This document shows positions 60,901-64,000 of a stretch of DNA of 64,000 nucleotides, piece by piece. Made by a program: the position numbers and the translations under genes. How positions within the stretch are numbered: the stretch's first letter is position 1; each line of letters starts with the position of its first letter. The DNA is from Druceiella hillmani. Taxonomy: Eukaryota > Arthropoda > Insecta > Lepidoptera > Hepialidae. The DNA lies in contig JAYKKI010000088.1 of assembly GCA_039881145.1 (NCBI GenBank), positions 248,001-312,000 on the forward strand, given 5' to 3'. The notes beneath the pieces were generated by a model, which was given only the letters and a program-made list of their open reading frames with translations, made no database searches and had not been told where the DNA came from.

Positions 60901-62871
60901 TGCCAACTATAATCCCTTCTTAGAAATAGCCTTGTGACAATTGAGAAAAAATTACGTCCGAGTTGACGTCTCAACATTTTATTCATATCCTCTGATGTTG
61001 TTCATAAGATGTGTCAATTTACCTTAAAAATCATCTCCCACATTCCACAAATAAAGATAGTCATAGCCTAGTTTTATATTCAATGAACGAACAAATTATG
61101 GGAACAAAATATACTAAAAATATTTTTAAATACAATAACTGGACAGTGGCGTTTGAAAAAATTTTGAAAATAGAACAATTCTGAGTCTAAATTAAAAAAT
61201 TAATTTAAACCAAGGTTAAACAATCATTAAATCAATAATGTAAATCCAGAAGCAACAAAAATTATCAAGATTATACAAATGTTAAAACCATAAATTAAAA
61301 CTGGAATGTTTCAAAACATATTTATGGCCAATGACATATTTAAAGGGGTAGTCCAAGAGGTATAGACCCCTTTCAAGCCCTACAAAGATAACTATATAAA
61401 AGTTTTTTTTGTGAAATAATTCGTTAATTGAAGTTAAAAAGAAAAGATTGAAAGAAGTCAACCACTTTCACGTAATATCGACGTGCACGTAATGTAAATA
61501 AAATAACATACAACTCAGAAAGTATTGATTTTTTGTAATTAATTTTTACGTAAATAAACAAAAAATGTAACTACAACATAGTCAAAGCATACCGTACTTA
61601 TTAGTTATATCAGTGTAAAAAATAATGTCTTGTTAATGCAGAATTTTCAAAATTCTCTTTTTCGTAAGAAAAAAGCATTATAAAAAAAAAATCTTTATAA
61701 AATGCAATATTTGTTATAACCCCAAAAAAATATAAACAATAATAAATAACGTAAACTAAAATAAAATAATTATATCCCAAAAAAAATTTAAATTATTGCT
61801 AAGTATTTGATGAGCCAAAAACTTAACGATAACCATCTCGGACACGGGAAAAAGTAACTAACTGTGTTTTCACCATTCGATTTGTTATTTCATTCACTTT
61901 CTTAAGCTATATAATTGTCTATGGGGTTACAAAAACAATACTGACATTGTGTGGAATTAATACAGATACTTTATTTAAATTTTCATATCTATATATTTGG
62001 CAACGACTTTCTGAACCTCCTCAAAACCAAATTCTGGATAAGTGCATGTCTACTGCTTGTACTCGCTTCGATTCAATTTGAATAATCATCGAATAGAACC
62101 TTCTCACGAACTAAAACAGAAAGAATATCAAAATATTCACCAAGTCAGGTTTTTTTAAACTTGAAGTATCCAATAAAAAGTATCATTATATTCATGAAGC
62201 AGTTTCTTTTTTTATTTGAAATGTCCAGATAGAATATCAGATATTGGTGGAAGGTATAAGCTCTAGTAGATTTTGCATGATTGAAGAACAAATTAACTGA
62301 CAGATGGACACAAAAATTCTAAAACCTGGTTTTCTGGTTTCTATTATTGCTAATCAATCATTTTTTTTTAAATATTTTCCAAGTACAGAATTCAATTTCT
62401 TACAGTTTTATCATATAAAAAGATTTCATTAGGTTCCGATTTATTTCATCTTAAAATCAAACATTTACTTGGATTTTTTGTCTTTTCAATAAAGACTGGT
62501 GTATAAATGTTGTTTTTATTTTTTTTTACAATTGGCTATTCTACAAAAAAAAAATAACCCAATCCTAATAAGTAGCATTCTGTCAGCTGTAATAAACATA
62601 TTTGATATGGAAAATTACACAATGCAATGCTGAGATCACCTCAGCGGATATTGTAATATTTATATAAGTTCATTGTGAATATTGTGAATTATTTTTATTT
62701 AAGACTGTAGCAGTGAACTGACTTACCCATGCGCATACATCACAGGAACTGATCCATAAAGAGCCATTGTAGATTCCAACTCGTACTCAAACACGTCCAG
62801 GTTAAACAAGCGATACGGATCCCCAGACTTGGTGGTGCGCAGTGCGAACTTGTCCGCATGTTCCGGAATAC
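21709..62871 (-). CDS. GANAB: GANAB-like part A: glucosidase II alpha, GH31 (14 exons, 5' end missing)
   Basis: This is the gene-level entry. The coding sequence joins 62871-62727, 58656-58401, 55760-55621, 55138-54951, 48429-48287, 43894-43797, 42931-42809, 39993-39828, 37875-37739, 32055-31943, 31690-31533, 28422-28309, 22258-22149 and 21919-21709. Every junction is gt/ag and every phase agrees, giving about 700 residues to a TGA. The glucosidase II alpha subunit removes the two inner alpha-1,3-linked glucoses from N-glycans in the ER, together with a beta subunit that supplies ER retention. The GH31 nucleophile (IWNDMNEP) and acid/base (VWTGD) aspartates are both present. About 300 N-terminal residues should lie right of 64000. 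Introns are long and full of mobile elements. Oddities: an insertion of about 11 residues between the catalytic aspartates, and WTGDK where the family usually has WTGDN. Confidence 0.93.
22149..22258 (-). CDS. GANAB: GANAB-like part A, exon 13
   Basis: 110 bp, phase 0 in and phase 2 out at gtaagttc. It encodes [20 protein letters not shown] followed by [17 protein letters not shown], the C-terminal-domain block that in human reads GELFLDDGHTFNYQT.... Confidence 0.92.
22591..23904 (+). mobile_element. Tc1/mariner-superfamily element, nearly complete, 1314 bp
   Basis: The inverted ends are cagggtgtccagtggcagat (left) and, on the other strand, caggtgtccagtggcagatt (right). They are flanked by TA on both sides (ta|cagg, cctg|ta), the usual target duplication of this superfamily. 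It lies in intron 12 of part A, in the opposite orientation to the host gene. A detached copy of its right end lies at 24602-24656. Confidence 0.93.
22700..23788 (+). pseudogene. Transposase of the 22.6-kb element, frameshifted
   Basis: An open frame with no clear ATG begins [18 protein letters not shown] and continues through [10 protein letters not shown], a helix-turn-helix region, to [20 protein letters not shown], which holds the first catalytic Asp. A frameshift near 23370 moves the frame to [11 protein letters not shown] and [15 protein letters not shown] with the second Asp. Another near 23540 moves it to [20 protein letters not shown] with the third. The second and third aspartates are about 34 residues apart. 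The protein would be about 355 residues if uninterrupted. The motifs are typical of insect Tc1/mariner transposases often labelled Tc3-like. The two frameshifts leave it inactive, although the terminal repeats are well preserved. Confidence 0.9.
24188..26660 (+). mobile_element. piggyBac element, degenerate
   Basis: A TTAA at 24184-24187 is followed by ccctttcatggcataggcaa, the form expected of a piggyBac left end. The coding relic starts at 24686 ([18 protein letters not shown]) with an acidic N-terminus, [16 protein letters not shown]. Further blocks are [45 protein letters not shown]..., and [15 protein letters not shown]. It ends in a Cys-rich tail ([10 protein letters not shown]...[11 protein letters not shown], about 26525-26630), matching the C-terminal zinc-binding domain of piggyBac transposases. 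Many stops and frameshifts occur. I did not find the right terminal repeat. It sits in intron 12 of part A, antisense to the host gene. Confidence 0.88.
24602..24656 (+). repeat. Isolated right end of the Tc1-like element
   Basis: These 55 bases (tgtagttttttttt... to ctgccactggacacctg) match the right end of the element that finishes at 23904 and are again followed by ta. No left end is nearby. It lies between the left end and the transposase of the piggyBac relic. Confidence 0.85.
26661..28308. other. Intron 12 of part A, remainder
   Basis: No host exon is visible. Between 27450 and 28230 (+) several frames give fragments that read like eroded coding DNA, for example [14 protein letters not shown] and [11 protein letters not shown], broken by stops. 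I cannot assign them; a dead transposon is likely. Confidence 0.35.
28309..28422 (-). CDS. GANAB: GANAB-like part A, exon 12
   Basis: 114 bp, phase 0 to phase 0, ttttacag acceptor and gtgagtc donor. It encodes [20 protein letters not shown] followed by [18 protein letters not shown]. This matches the family block IPVFQRGGTI...RVRRSS..M..DPITLFVAL, the barrel-proximal C-terminal domain. Confidence 0.93.
28423..29490. other. Intron 11 of part A, left portion
   Basis: No repeat or exon is recognised. A minus-strand frame of 63 codons at 28625-28816 has no known relative and no splice support. Confidence 0.4.
29491..30753 (+). mobile_element. Mariner element, full length (1263 bp), with TIRs and TA duplication
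   Basis: The left end cgaggggatgtttttaagtt and the complement of the right end, cgagggggcgtttttaagtt, form terminal inverted repeats of about 28 bp with two mismatches. TA flanks both ends. It belongs to the same family as the truncated copy at 8226-9079. It is in intron 11 of part A, antisense to the host. Confidence 0.95.
29669..30660 (+). pseudogene. Mariner transposase, multiply broken
   Basis: It begins [15 protein letters not shown], then shifts frame to [20 protein letters not shown] and [18 protein letters not shown], the N-terminal DNA-binding domain. It continues through [11 protein letters not shown]. The first catalytic region ([12 protein letters not shown]) has lost the GDETW residues by an indel. 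Later blocks are [16 protein letters not shown], which aligns with the second catalytic Asp block, and [20 protein letters not shown]. At least four frame changes and several stops are visible, so it cannot make transposase. The preserved terminal repeats could in principle still be recognised by an active relative. Confidence 0.92.
30754..31532. other. Intron 11 of part A, right portion
   Basis: Nothing recognised. A plus-strand frame at 30990-31205 has no family resemblance. Confidence 0.4.
31533..31690 (-). CDS. GANAB: GANAB-like part A, exon 11
   Basis: 158 bp, phase 1 in, phase 0 out at gtatgtgc. It encodes [20 protein letters not shown], then [20 protein letters not shown]. The human counterpart is GDALLVHPV...GA.GVQVYLPG.GEVWYD..SY. 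This is the C-terminal side of the GH31 barrel. Confidence 0.93.
31943..32055 (-). CDS. GANAB: GANAB-like part A, exon 10
   Basis: 113 bp, phase 2 in and phase 1 out. It encodes [20 protein letters not shown], then [18 protein letters not shown]. It matches the family segment WYTL.Y.....G.PVMRPLW..YP....TF..D.QYLLG. The intron to exon 11 is only 252 bp, the second shortest visible in part A. Confidence 0.93.
32056..33234. other. Intron 9 of part A, left portion, with a local duplication
   Basis: A segment of about 150 bp (attgctg..gtag.aataagt..gcca through ctgcagacagag to ccgaacagaggt) occurs twice in direct order, about 32572-32720 and 32739-32863, with moderate divergence. The rest is AT-rich with no recognised content. 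Confidence 0.6.
33235..33431. repeat. Dispersed repeat of about 195 bp, copy 1
   Basis: It contains catttcccttcc, gcaggcgaacgggg, attcgtctcg, gcatgtttttgttcgac and ends tagacccggc. A second copy in the same orientation is at 38096-38290, roughly 85 percent alike by eye. Size and a GC-rich core suit a SINE, but I do not see a convincing pol III promoter pair or a 3' tail. Confidence 0.75.
33890..36434. repeat. Satellite array of 65-bp units, about 39 copies
   Basis: Each unit has a 37-bp half (gatagaaaaaagaacttttg, then gcaacatatttacaaat) and a related 28-bp half (gatagaaagaagaccttttg, then gcgacagt). Units are highly uniform in the centre. At the right end a variant block has gcgacatatttacaaatg and gatagaaaaaagacc, and the left edge is more divergent, as expected for homogenisation strongest in the middle. 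It lies in intron 9 of part A. The period is not a multiple of three, so the minus-strand open frames across it are by-products. Confidence 0.97.
36888..37555. repeat. Dispersed or segmentally duplicated block, copy 1
   Basis: About 670 bp that recur at 39047-39741 in the same orientation. Long near-identical stretches include aaaatgggaaaaaatcatat through gtgaaaaacaaaattaat, and the end cacacatccgtacacaatct. It also contains acagacagatg, agatggacatgacgaagtca and attatggatctctctaa. A much weaker relative of that part is at about 43460-43620. The copy ends 183 bp from exon 9. Confidence 0.9.
37739..37875 (-). CDS. GANAB: GANAB-like part A, exon 9
   Basis: 137 bp, phase 0 in and phase 2 out. 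It encodes [20 protein letters not shown], then [20 protein letters not shown] and SHLWLW. This is the GH31 segment following the acid/base residue; human reads [26 protein letters not shown] contributes to the substrate pocket in the family. It is flanked in both introns by copies of the same two repeats. Confidence 0.95.
38096..38290. repeat. Dispersed repeat of about 195 bp, copy 2
   Basis: Sister of 33235-33431: gatgtttgaaagctacggca, catttcccttccc, gcgaacggggaatg, attcgtctcg, gttcgac, and end gcagacccggc. It is in intron 8 of part A. Confidence 0.75.
38291..39046. other. Intron 8 of part A, middle
   Basis: No feature recognised. The sequence does not resemble the stretch between the corresponding repeats of intron 9. 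Confidence 0.45.
39047..39741. repeat. Dispersed or segmentally duplicated block, copy 2
   Basis: Sister of 36888-37555. It carries a short insertion (around cggtgactttacggtcttcc) and lacks a few bases present in copy 1. It ends 87 bp from exon 8. Confidence 0.9.
39828..39993 (-). CDS. GANAB: GANAB-like part A, exon 8 (acid/base Asp)
   Basis: 166 bp, phase 2 in, phase 0 out at gtatgtg. It encodes [20 protein letters not shown], then [20 protein letters not shown] and [15 protein letters not shown]. The Asp in WTGD is the GH31 acid/base catalyst, and FCG(S/A)DVGGF is a family signature. The residue after the catalytic Asp is Lys; the family almost always has Asn (WTGDN). Confidence 0.95.
40432..41070 (-). 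mobile_element. piggyBac-type non-autonomous element, copy 1 (639 bp)
   Basis: TTAA flanks both ends (40428-40431 and 41071-41074). The ends are ccgttttagtgcc and its complement ggcactcaaacgg. On the minus strand (40841 downward) it encodes [20 protein letters not shown], then [20 protein letters not shown], an acidic start typical of piggyBac transposases. It stops after about 63 residues, so it is an internally deleted derivative. It lies in intron 7 of part A with two relatives nearby. Confidence 0.88.
41338..41825. repeat. Degenerate tandem array, about 60-bp units
   Basis: Recurring words are gaaaacacgagttaactc, gtgac/gtgatagg, and acaacgtttgggcatg. Unit length and sequence vary, so the array is old or built from a short motif with indels. 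About eight units. Confidence 0.75.
42044..42548 (+). mobile_element. piggyBac-type non-autonomous element, copy 2 (505 bp)
   Basis: Bounded by TTAA (42040-42043 and 42549-42552), with ends ccgttaagagtgccgac and gtc...catggcactaaaacgg. It encodes [20 protein letters not shown] at 42260 (+) and is then deleted relative to copy 1. Orientation is opposite to copy 1. Confidence 0.88.
42809..42931 (-). CDS. GANAB: GANAB-like part A, exon 7
   Basis: 123 bp, phase 2 to phase 2. It encodes [20 protein letters not shown], then [20 protein letters not shown]. Human has [20 protein letters not shown], then RS.G..RPFVLARAFFAGSQR. The position is unambiguous, but several normally invariant residues differ (for example RAFFAGSQR is RSHFSGTQR), so this copy is more divergent than usual. 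Confidence 0.92.
42932..43796. other. Intron 6 of part A
   Basis: Around 43460-43620 a degraded relative of the 36888/39047 repeat is visible (ccagatggacaagtta, atatgatttctctaaagata). The rest is unremarkable. Confidence 0.45.
43797..43894 (-). CDS. GANAB: GANAB-like part A, exon 6
   Basis: 98 bp, phase 0 in, phase 2 out at gtacgt. It encodes [20 protein letters not shown], then [13 protein letters not shown]. In the family [22 protein letters not shown] is nearly fixed. Here extra residues ([13 protein letters not shown]) replace the short linker before WEHR, adding about 11 residues. The splice sites are good, so it is not an annotation artefact at the ends. Confidence 0.93.
43895..44941. 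other. Intron 5 of part A, left portion
   Basis: AT-rich. The plus-strand open frame at 43863-44156 is antisense to exon 6 and runs on into the intron; it has no independent support. Confidence 0.4.
44942..45110 (+). pseudogene. THAP zinc-finger exon, frameshifted (copy 1)
   Basis: Read with two frame changes, the plus strand gives [36 protein letters not shown] and [10 protein letters not shown], followed at once by gtaagt. This holds the C..C, the conserved Trp and the C-x2-H of the THAP C2CH finger, in order. It ends at a donor, as THAP exons of this kind do. It lies antisense in intron 5 of part A. A remnant of a THAP-domain transposon is more likely than a host gene. Confidence 0.75.
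45961..46117 (+). pseudogene. THAP zinc-finger exon, copy 2, with damaged splice donor
   Basis: It reads MVYKYVNKK, then after an in-frame stop [20 protein letters not shown] and [11 protein letters not shown]. The same point that in copy 1 is followed by gtaagt is here followed by ataagt, so the donor GT has become AT. The first Cys pair is lost. Upstream (45890-45925) a gtgacgtcac and tgtaaacaaaca pair may be the old promoter. Confidence 0.72.
46118..47529. other. Intron 5 of part A, middle
   Basis: Downstream of the second THAP exon the words ttttaaac...att recall the sequence after copy 1. Short direct repeats occur at 46430-46490 (acataattgaaaatataatt twice) and 46640-46690 (gtgctgatatata three times). 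Nothing else is recognised. Confidence 0.45.
47530..48250. repeat. Tandem array, about 115-bp units, six to seven copies
   Basis: Units contain attaaaacagggaccctctt, tgataacatgctgttaaaag, ctggcaatataatc and ggacttttgttaaagaagt. Outer units are divergent, inner ones close to identical. Its right edge is about 35 bp from the donor of exon 5. Confidence 0.92.
48287..48429 (-). CDS. GANAB: GANAB-like part A, exon 5 (catalytic nucleophile)
   Basis: 143 bp, phase 1 in, phase 0 out at gtgagtt. It encodes [20 protein letters not shown], then [20 protein letters not shown] and WNDMNEPA. The Asp in WNDMNEP is the GH31 nucleophile. GWCWPG is a strongly conserved glucosidase II block. Confidence 0.95.
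48711..49090. repeat. Direct tandem duplication of about 190 bp
   Basis: Two copies (about 48711-48900 and 48903-49090) run from ggtgtag..tgcatataaatg to gatatggacaaacatgta and differ at only a few positions. Confidence 0.95.
49233..49281. repeat. Hairpin: 21-bp stem, 7-base loop
   Basis: tgttgtcatgaagaataaat followed by g pairs with its complement across the loop gttctat, with one mismatch (a/c). It stands alone in intron 4 of part A. It could be a small foldback, a MITE end or a stem-loop RNA; nothing further supports one choice. Confidence 0.7.
49282..49947. other. Intron 4 of part A, stretch before the 49.95-kb exon-like segment
   Basis: At 49790-49815 gtgacgtcacaccactctac recalls the gtgacgtcacacaca upstream of THAP copy 2, suggesting a shared promoter type. 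No coding sequence is seen. Confidence 0.35.
49948..50074 (+). pseudogene. Exon-like segment of unknown family, one frameshift
   Basis: It begins [20 protein letters not shown], then VIDFF, and after a one-base slip in a run of seven T continues [17 protein letters not shown] to a gtaagtat donor. It has a clear start and donor and a gtgacgtcac-type upstream site. I recall similar short first exons from multi-copy insect transposon genes but cannot name the family with confidence. It is antisense to the host gene. Confidence 0.4.
50335..50462. repeat. Two-copy direct repeat, about 62 bp
   Basis: gtgtgtgttgcgaacacaat, atcaaaagtat and accaatgcatc occur twice in succession with few differences. 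Confidence 0.9.
50777..52150. repeat. Tandem array, 115-bp units, about 12 copies
   Basis: Units contain atccaaaaataaacaacttc, gtcaaatttaagttaattag, actggactaggtaggcactt and ggatcaccgaggctattgaa. Variants (gagtggac, gttaatgaac, tttgtcaatcc) recur in alternate units, pointing to copying of blocks of two. The array starts downstream of the THAP exon at 52232-52334. Confidence 0.96.
52232..52334 (-). pseudogene. THAP-domain exon with intact splice sites (copy 3)
   Basis: On the minus strand, ttttttag precedes the segment and gtaagtat follows it. The frame is open: [20 protein letters not shown], then [14 protein letters not shown]. The Trp and the C-x2-(H/D) pair match the second half of a THAP finger, but His is Asp here (CEDD instead of CEDH), so zinc binding is doubtful. 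The exon for the first half was not found upstream. Confidence 0.6.
52801..53420 (+). mobile_element. piggyBac-type non-autonomous element, copy 3 (620 bp)
   Basis: TTAA flanks both ends (52797-52800 and 53421-53424). The left end is ctgtttgagtgccgagcgcc and the right end catggcactaaaacgg. Inside, from about 53029, the frame reads [20 protein letters not shown], then [20 protein letters not shown], matching copy 1. The expected ATG is lost (tag in its place). Confidence 0.88.
53515..54719 (+). mobile_element. Mos1-like (mauritiana-type) mariner, 1205 bp, inactive
   Basis: The ends are ttaggtgtacaactttgctt and, reversed, ttaggtttacttccaccatt, a pair of imperfect inverted repeats. The transposase begins at 53657 with [20 protein letters not shown] and [18 protein letters not shown], very like Mos1. 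Later blocks in other frames are [56 protein letters not shown] and [13 protein letters not shown] (frame-corrected). The first catalytic box is TRDKKW instead of TGDEKW, and the second (HDNARPH) is HENP. Several stops are present. It is antisense to the host gene in intron 4 of part A. Confidence 0.92.
54951..55138 (-). CDS. GANAB: GANAB-like part A, exon 4
   Basis: 188 bp, phase 2 in, phase 1 out at gtgagg. It encodes [20 protein letters not shown], then [20 protein letters not shown] and [12 protein letters not shown]. Human has YFTWDPSRFPQPRTM...L, RRKLVAIVDPHIK and DGSDYEG. This is part of the GH31 barrel. Confidence 0.95.
55621..55760 (-). CDS. GANAB: GANAB-like part A, exon 3
   Basis: 140 bp, phase 0 in, phase 2 out at gtaagtc. 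It encodes [20 protein letters not shown], then [20 protein letters not shown]. The human counterpart is [19 protein letters not shown], then DVIWLDIEH. In the family the WLDIE Asp contacts the substrate. The 482-bp intron to exon 4 contains nothing notable. Confidence 0.95.
55880..56780. repeat. Tandem array, 49- to 57-bp units, about 16 copies
   Basis: Units share gcaatta(cttaa)acaatttttac, taaccttgca and tacatatagatagtgtcacg. Four central units (about 56210-56410) are a shorter 49- to 52-bp form lacking ctta and are nearly identical, a recent local expansion inside an older array. In intron 2 of part A. Confidence 0.93.
56781..58400. other. Intron 2 of part A, remainder
   Basis: A GC-richer patch at 57310-57440 carries ccccgatattgggcgc and cccgatattcgacccg, which are partly repeated, but no gene is recognisable. 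The rest is AT-rich. Confidence 0.45.
58401..58656 (-). CDS. GANAB: GANAB-like part A, exon 2
   Basis: 256 bp, phase 2 in, phase 0 out at gtgagt. It encodes [20 protein letters not shown], then a linker, then [20 protein letters not shown] and [14 protein letters not shown]. It matches the family segment [14 protein letters not shown]...., SESGIIDVFLLLGPS..D.F.QYA.LTG...LPP. The linker ([20 protein letters not shown]) is variable in the family. Confidence 0.95.
58657..59689. other. Intron 1 (visible) of part A, left portion
   Basis: AT-rich and unremarkable. No repeat is recognised. Confidence 0.45.
59690..59975 (+). pseudogene. Mariner transposase relic, N-terminal region
   Basis: Across frames the plus strand gives [20 protein letters not shown], then [20 protein letters not shown]. 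The layout (recognition helix, ..ES.ED.P..GRP, then V..VE.L...D.R....QL) is that of the mariner DNA-binding domain, heavily eroded. No catalytic part follows. Confidence 0.5.
60602..60790. mobile_element. Foldback with two head-to-head hammerhead-like repeats
   Basis: The left arm (60602-60679) and right arm (60709-60780) are near-perfect inverted copies around a centre of about 29 bases. Each arm, read toward the outside, runs ctgaagatg, taatacgacgaaaccta, ggt(c/t)gtggtaaag, then agtagaaataata. A third partial copy is at 7457-7535. The arms carry the core described in the next entry. Penelope-like retroelements are known to carry hammerhead ribozymes, which is the family I would test first. 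Confidence 0.7.
60705..60745 (+). ncRNA. Hammerhead-ribozyme-like motif (right arm)
   Basis: Every required element is present in order. Stem I 5' strand CCAC (60705-60708), core CTGAAGA (CUGANGA, 60709-60715), one extra T, stem II GTTGT/ACGAC (60717-60721 with 60725-60729) closed by AAT, core GAA (60730-60732), stem III ACCT/AGGT (60733-60740) without a loop as in dimer-active hammerheads, cleavage-site base T (60741), stem I 3' strand GTGG (60742-60745). The extra T after the core and T at the cleavage position are departures from the best consensus. The left arm (60683-60646, minus) has C at the cleavage position but a shortened stem II. Confidence 0.5.
60791..62726. other. Intron 1 (visible) of part A, right portion
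   Basis: AT-rich, with homopolymer runs. Apart from a short ggggt...acccc hairpin near 61345-61373 nothing is recognised. Confidence 0.45.
62727..62871 (-). CDS. GANAB: GANAB-like part A, first exon in the window
   Basis: 145 bp, phase 1 in, phase 2 out at gtaagtc. It encodes [20 protein letters not shown], then [20 protein letters not shown] and VPVMYAHG. This is the family block YGIPEHAD...L..T..G.PYRLYNLDVF.YE......LYGSVP.....H. The preceding exon, expected to end in YG, lies beyond 64000. Confidence 0.95.
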
Positions 62872-63257
62872 CTGTCCACATTGTAATTATAAATTTATTG
62901 TAAAAATTAAATGAGATGATATATAATTTTCTTCTGACTAAATAATAAACATGGATTTTTAAATAGTACCTACTTTCATTGTGTTTATTCTATATATCCT
63001 CAAGCTTCTGATTGGCTATGGGTTTTTATAATGTAGTCTACATCAAAAAAATTTTAAATTTCTTTTTTGTTGTTAATCTAAAGAGTATTGAGGTGGGGTT
63101 TGGTTTCTGATGTTCACTATGTAGCAATCTATGATGTGGGTATCTGTCAATGGCCGTTTATTGTTAGGTGTATGAGAAACTGTATCATTTGTTATGTACG
63201 ATTCCCCATACTTCCTTGACATCATTATCTACATCTCAAAAATTATCTAACATATAA
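62872..63257. other. Intron upstream of the first visible part A exon
   Basis: Nothing recognised in this stretch. Confidence 0.5.
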
Positions 63258-63873
63258 AGTGTGTTCCACTAGACGATTGCAACACTCAAAACGCTCACTG
63301 TATCATTCCACTTGGCGAGATCAAAACGTCATTGATGCCGTCATTGTTCACGACCGCGACGGCCCACATAACGAGGTAGGTCGCGTTACGGTCGTTTATC
63401 TATCAATTTGGCTTTAACATATTGATAAATGAAATTTAGGTAAATAAATTTATATAATCTTTGATGGTTAAACATAGTGACGGAGAGAATCACTTTATGC
63501 AGTTTTGTATTTAATAGAAATAAAGGTGACACCAAAAGATGCAAAACGTACAATCATCAAACTTTTATAGAAATTAAATTGCACTTTTACAGTCACTGTA
63601 AATCTAAATTATTGTTTAATTATTAATAAATAGAAATTATATTGCACTTTTATAATTACCGTAAGTCTAAATTATTATCTAACGCAATAAATATAACCTG
63701 TAATATAGTAAAAAATATAATCTCTTGATTTCCGTTCAATACCCGCCATTTACTCATAGTTGGACTGATAGTTACACTTGGACTGACTGACAGTTACAAC
63801 GTTGACAAGCTAGTGGAATAGGTATGATCGCGGTTGTGGGCGCGAGCGTTGCGAGCGGCTAGTGGGATGTACT
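63258..63873. mobile_element. Non-autonomous DNA element (MITE), copy 2 of 2
   Basis: It starts agtgtgttccactag and ends ctagtgggatgtact, the inverted arrangement seen at 17137-17678, and is inserted in the opposite orientation to that copy. It is 74 bp longer. Internal words atcgcggttgtgggc, agaatcactttatgcag and atagaaattaaattgcactt are shared with copy 1 in complement. No coding frame is present. Confidence 0.7.
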
Positions 63874-64000
63874 TTTTTTAGTAGGAATAAATAAAATGCT
63901 ATACAGTTGCCATATGGAGATTAAATTTAATTTTCAATGATAATAACATTAAACGAATTGAATTTCACCGGTAAATGTTGTTTTGTAATTTTGACAATTA

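Overview
The window is eukaryotic, AT-rich nuclear DNA. It looks like an arthropod, most likely an insect. Exons are short and flanked by canonical gt/ag sites, introns run to several kb, and the mobile DNA is what insects usually carry: mariner, Tc1-like, piggyBac, THAP-domain and non-LTR relics, plus many tandem arrays. I cannot name the species or order. Nothing bacterial, no operon and no CRISPR array is present.

The host coding content is glucosidase II alpha (GANAB-like, glycoside hydrolase family 31), the ER enzyme that trims glucose from N-glycans. All of it is on the minus strand, in two parts. Part A runs from 62871 down to 21709 in 14 exons whose phases all join. It encodes about 700 residues, covering the whole catalytic region and the C-terminus, and its 5' exons lie beyond the right edge. 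Part B starts about 6 kb downstream. It has a candidate 5' UTR exon (3' end at 15626), a signal-peptide exon (15528-15315) and two more N-terminal exons (11545-11418, 3317-3077), then leaves the left edge. The simplest reading is two GANAB-like paralogues in tandem. The two parts do not overlap in protein sequence, so a mis-ordered assembly of one gene is also possible. Part A carries an insertion of about 11 residues between its catalytic aspartates and a change beside the acid/base residue.

Layout, left to right: 1-15.7 kb is part B, with a 25-bp array, hAT, LINE, Tc1 and mariner relics, and an array with a 100-bp higher-order period. 15.7-21.7 kb is intergenic. 21.7-32 kb holds the 3' exons of part A with a Tc1-like element, a piggyBac relic and a full-length mariner. 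32-40 kb has a 2.5-kb satellite of 65-bp units and repeat blocks duplicated on both sides of one exon. 40-54.7 kb has three short piggyBac-type elements with TTAA flanks, THAP-domain fragments, several arrays and a Mos1-like mariner. 54.7-64 kb has the remaining part A exons, an array, a mariner relic, a foldback carrying hammerhead-ribozyme-like cores, and a MITE whose sister copy is at 17 kb.

Every transposase I could read is broken by stops or frameshifts. The host exons are intact. All calls come from reading the sequence; no search or folding program was run.
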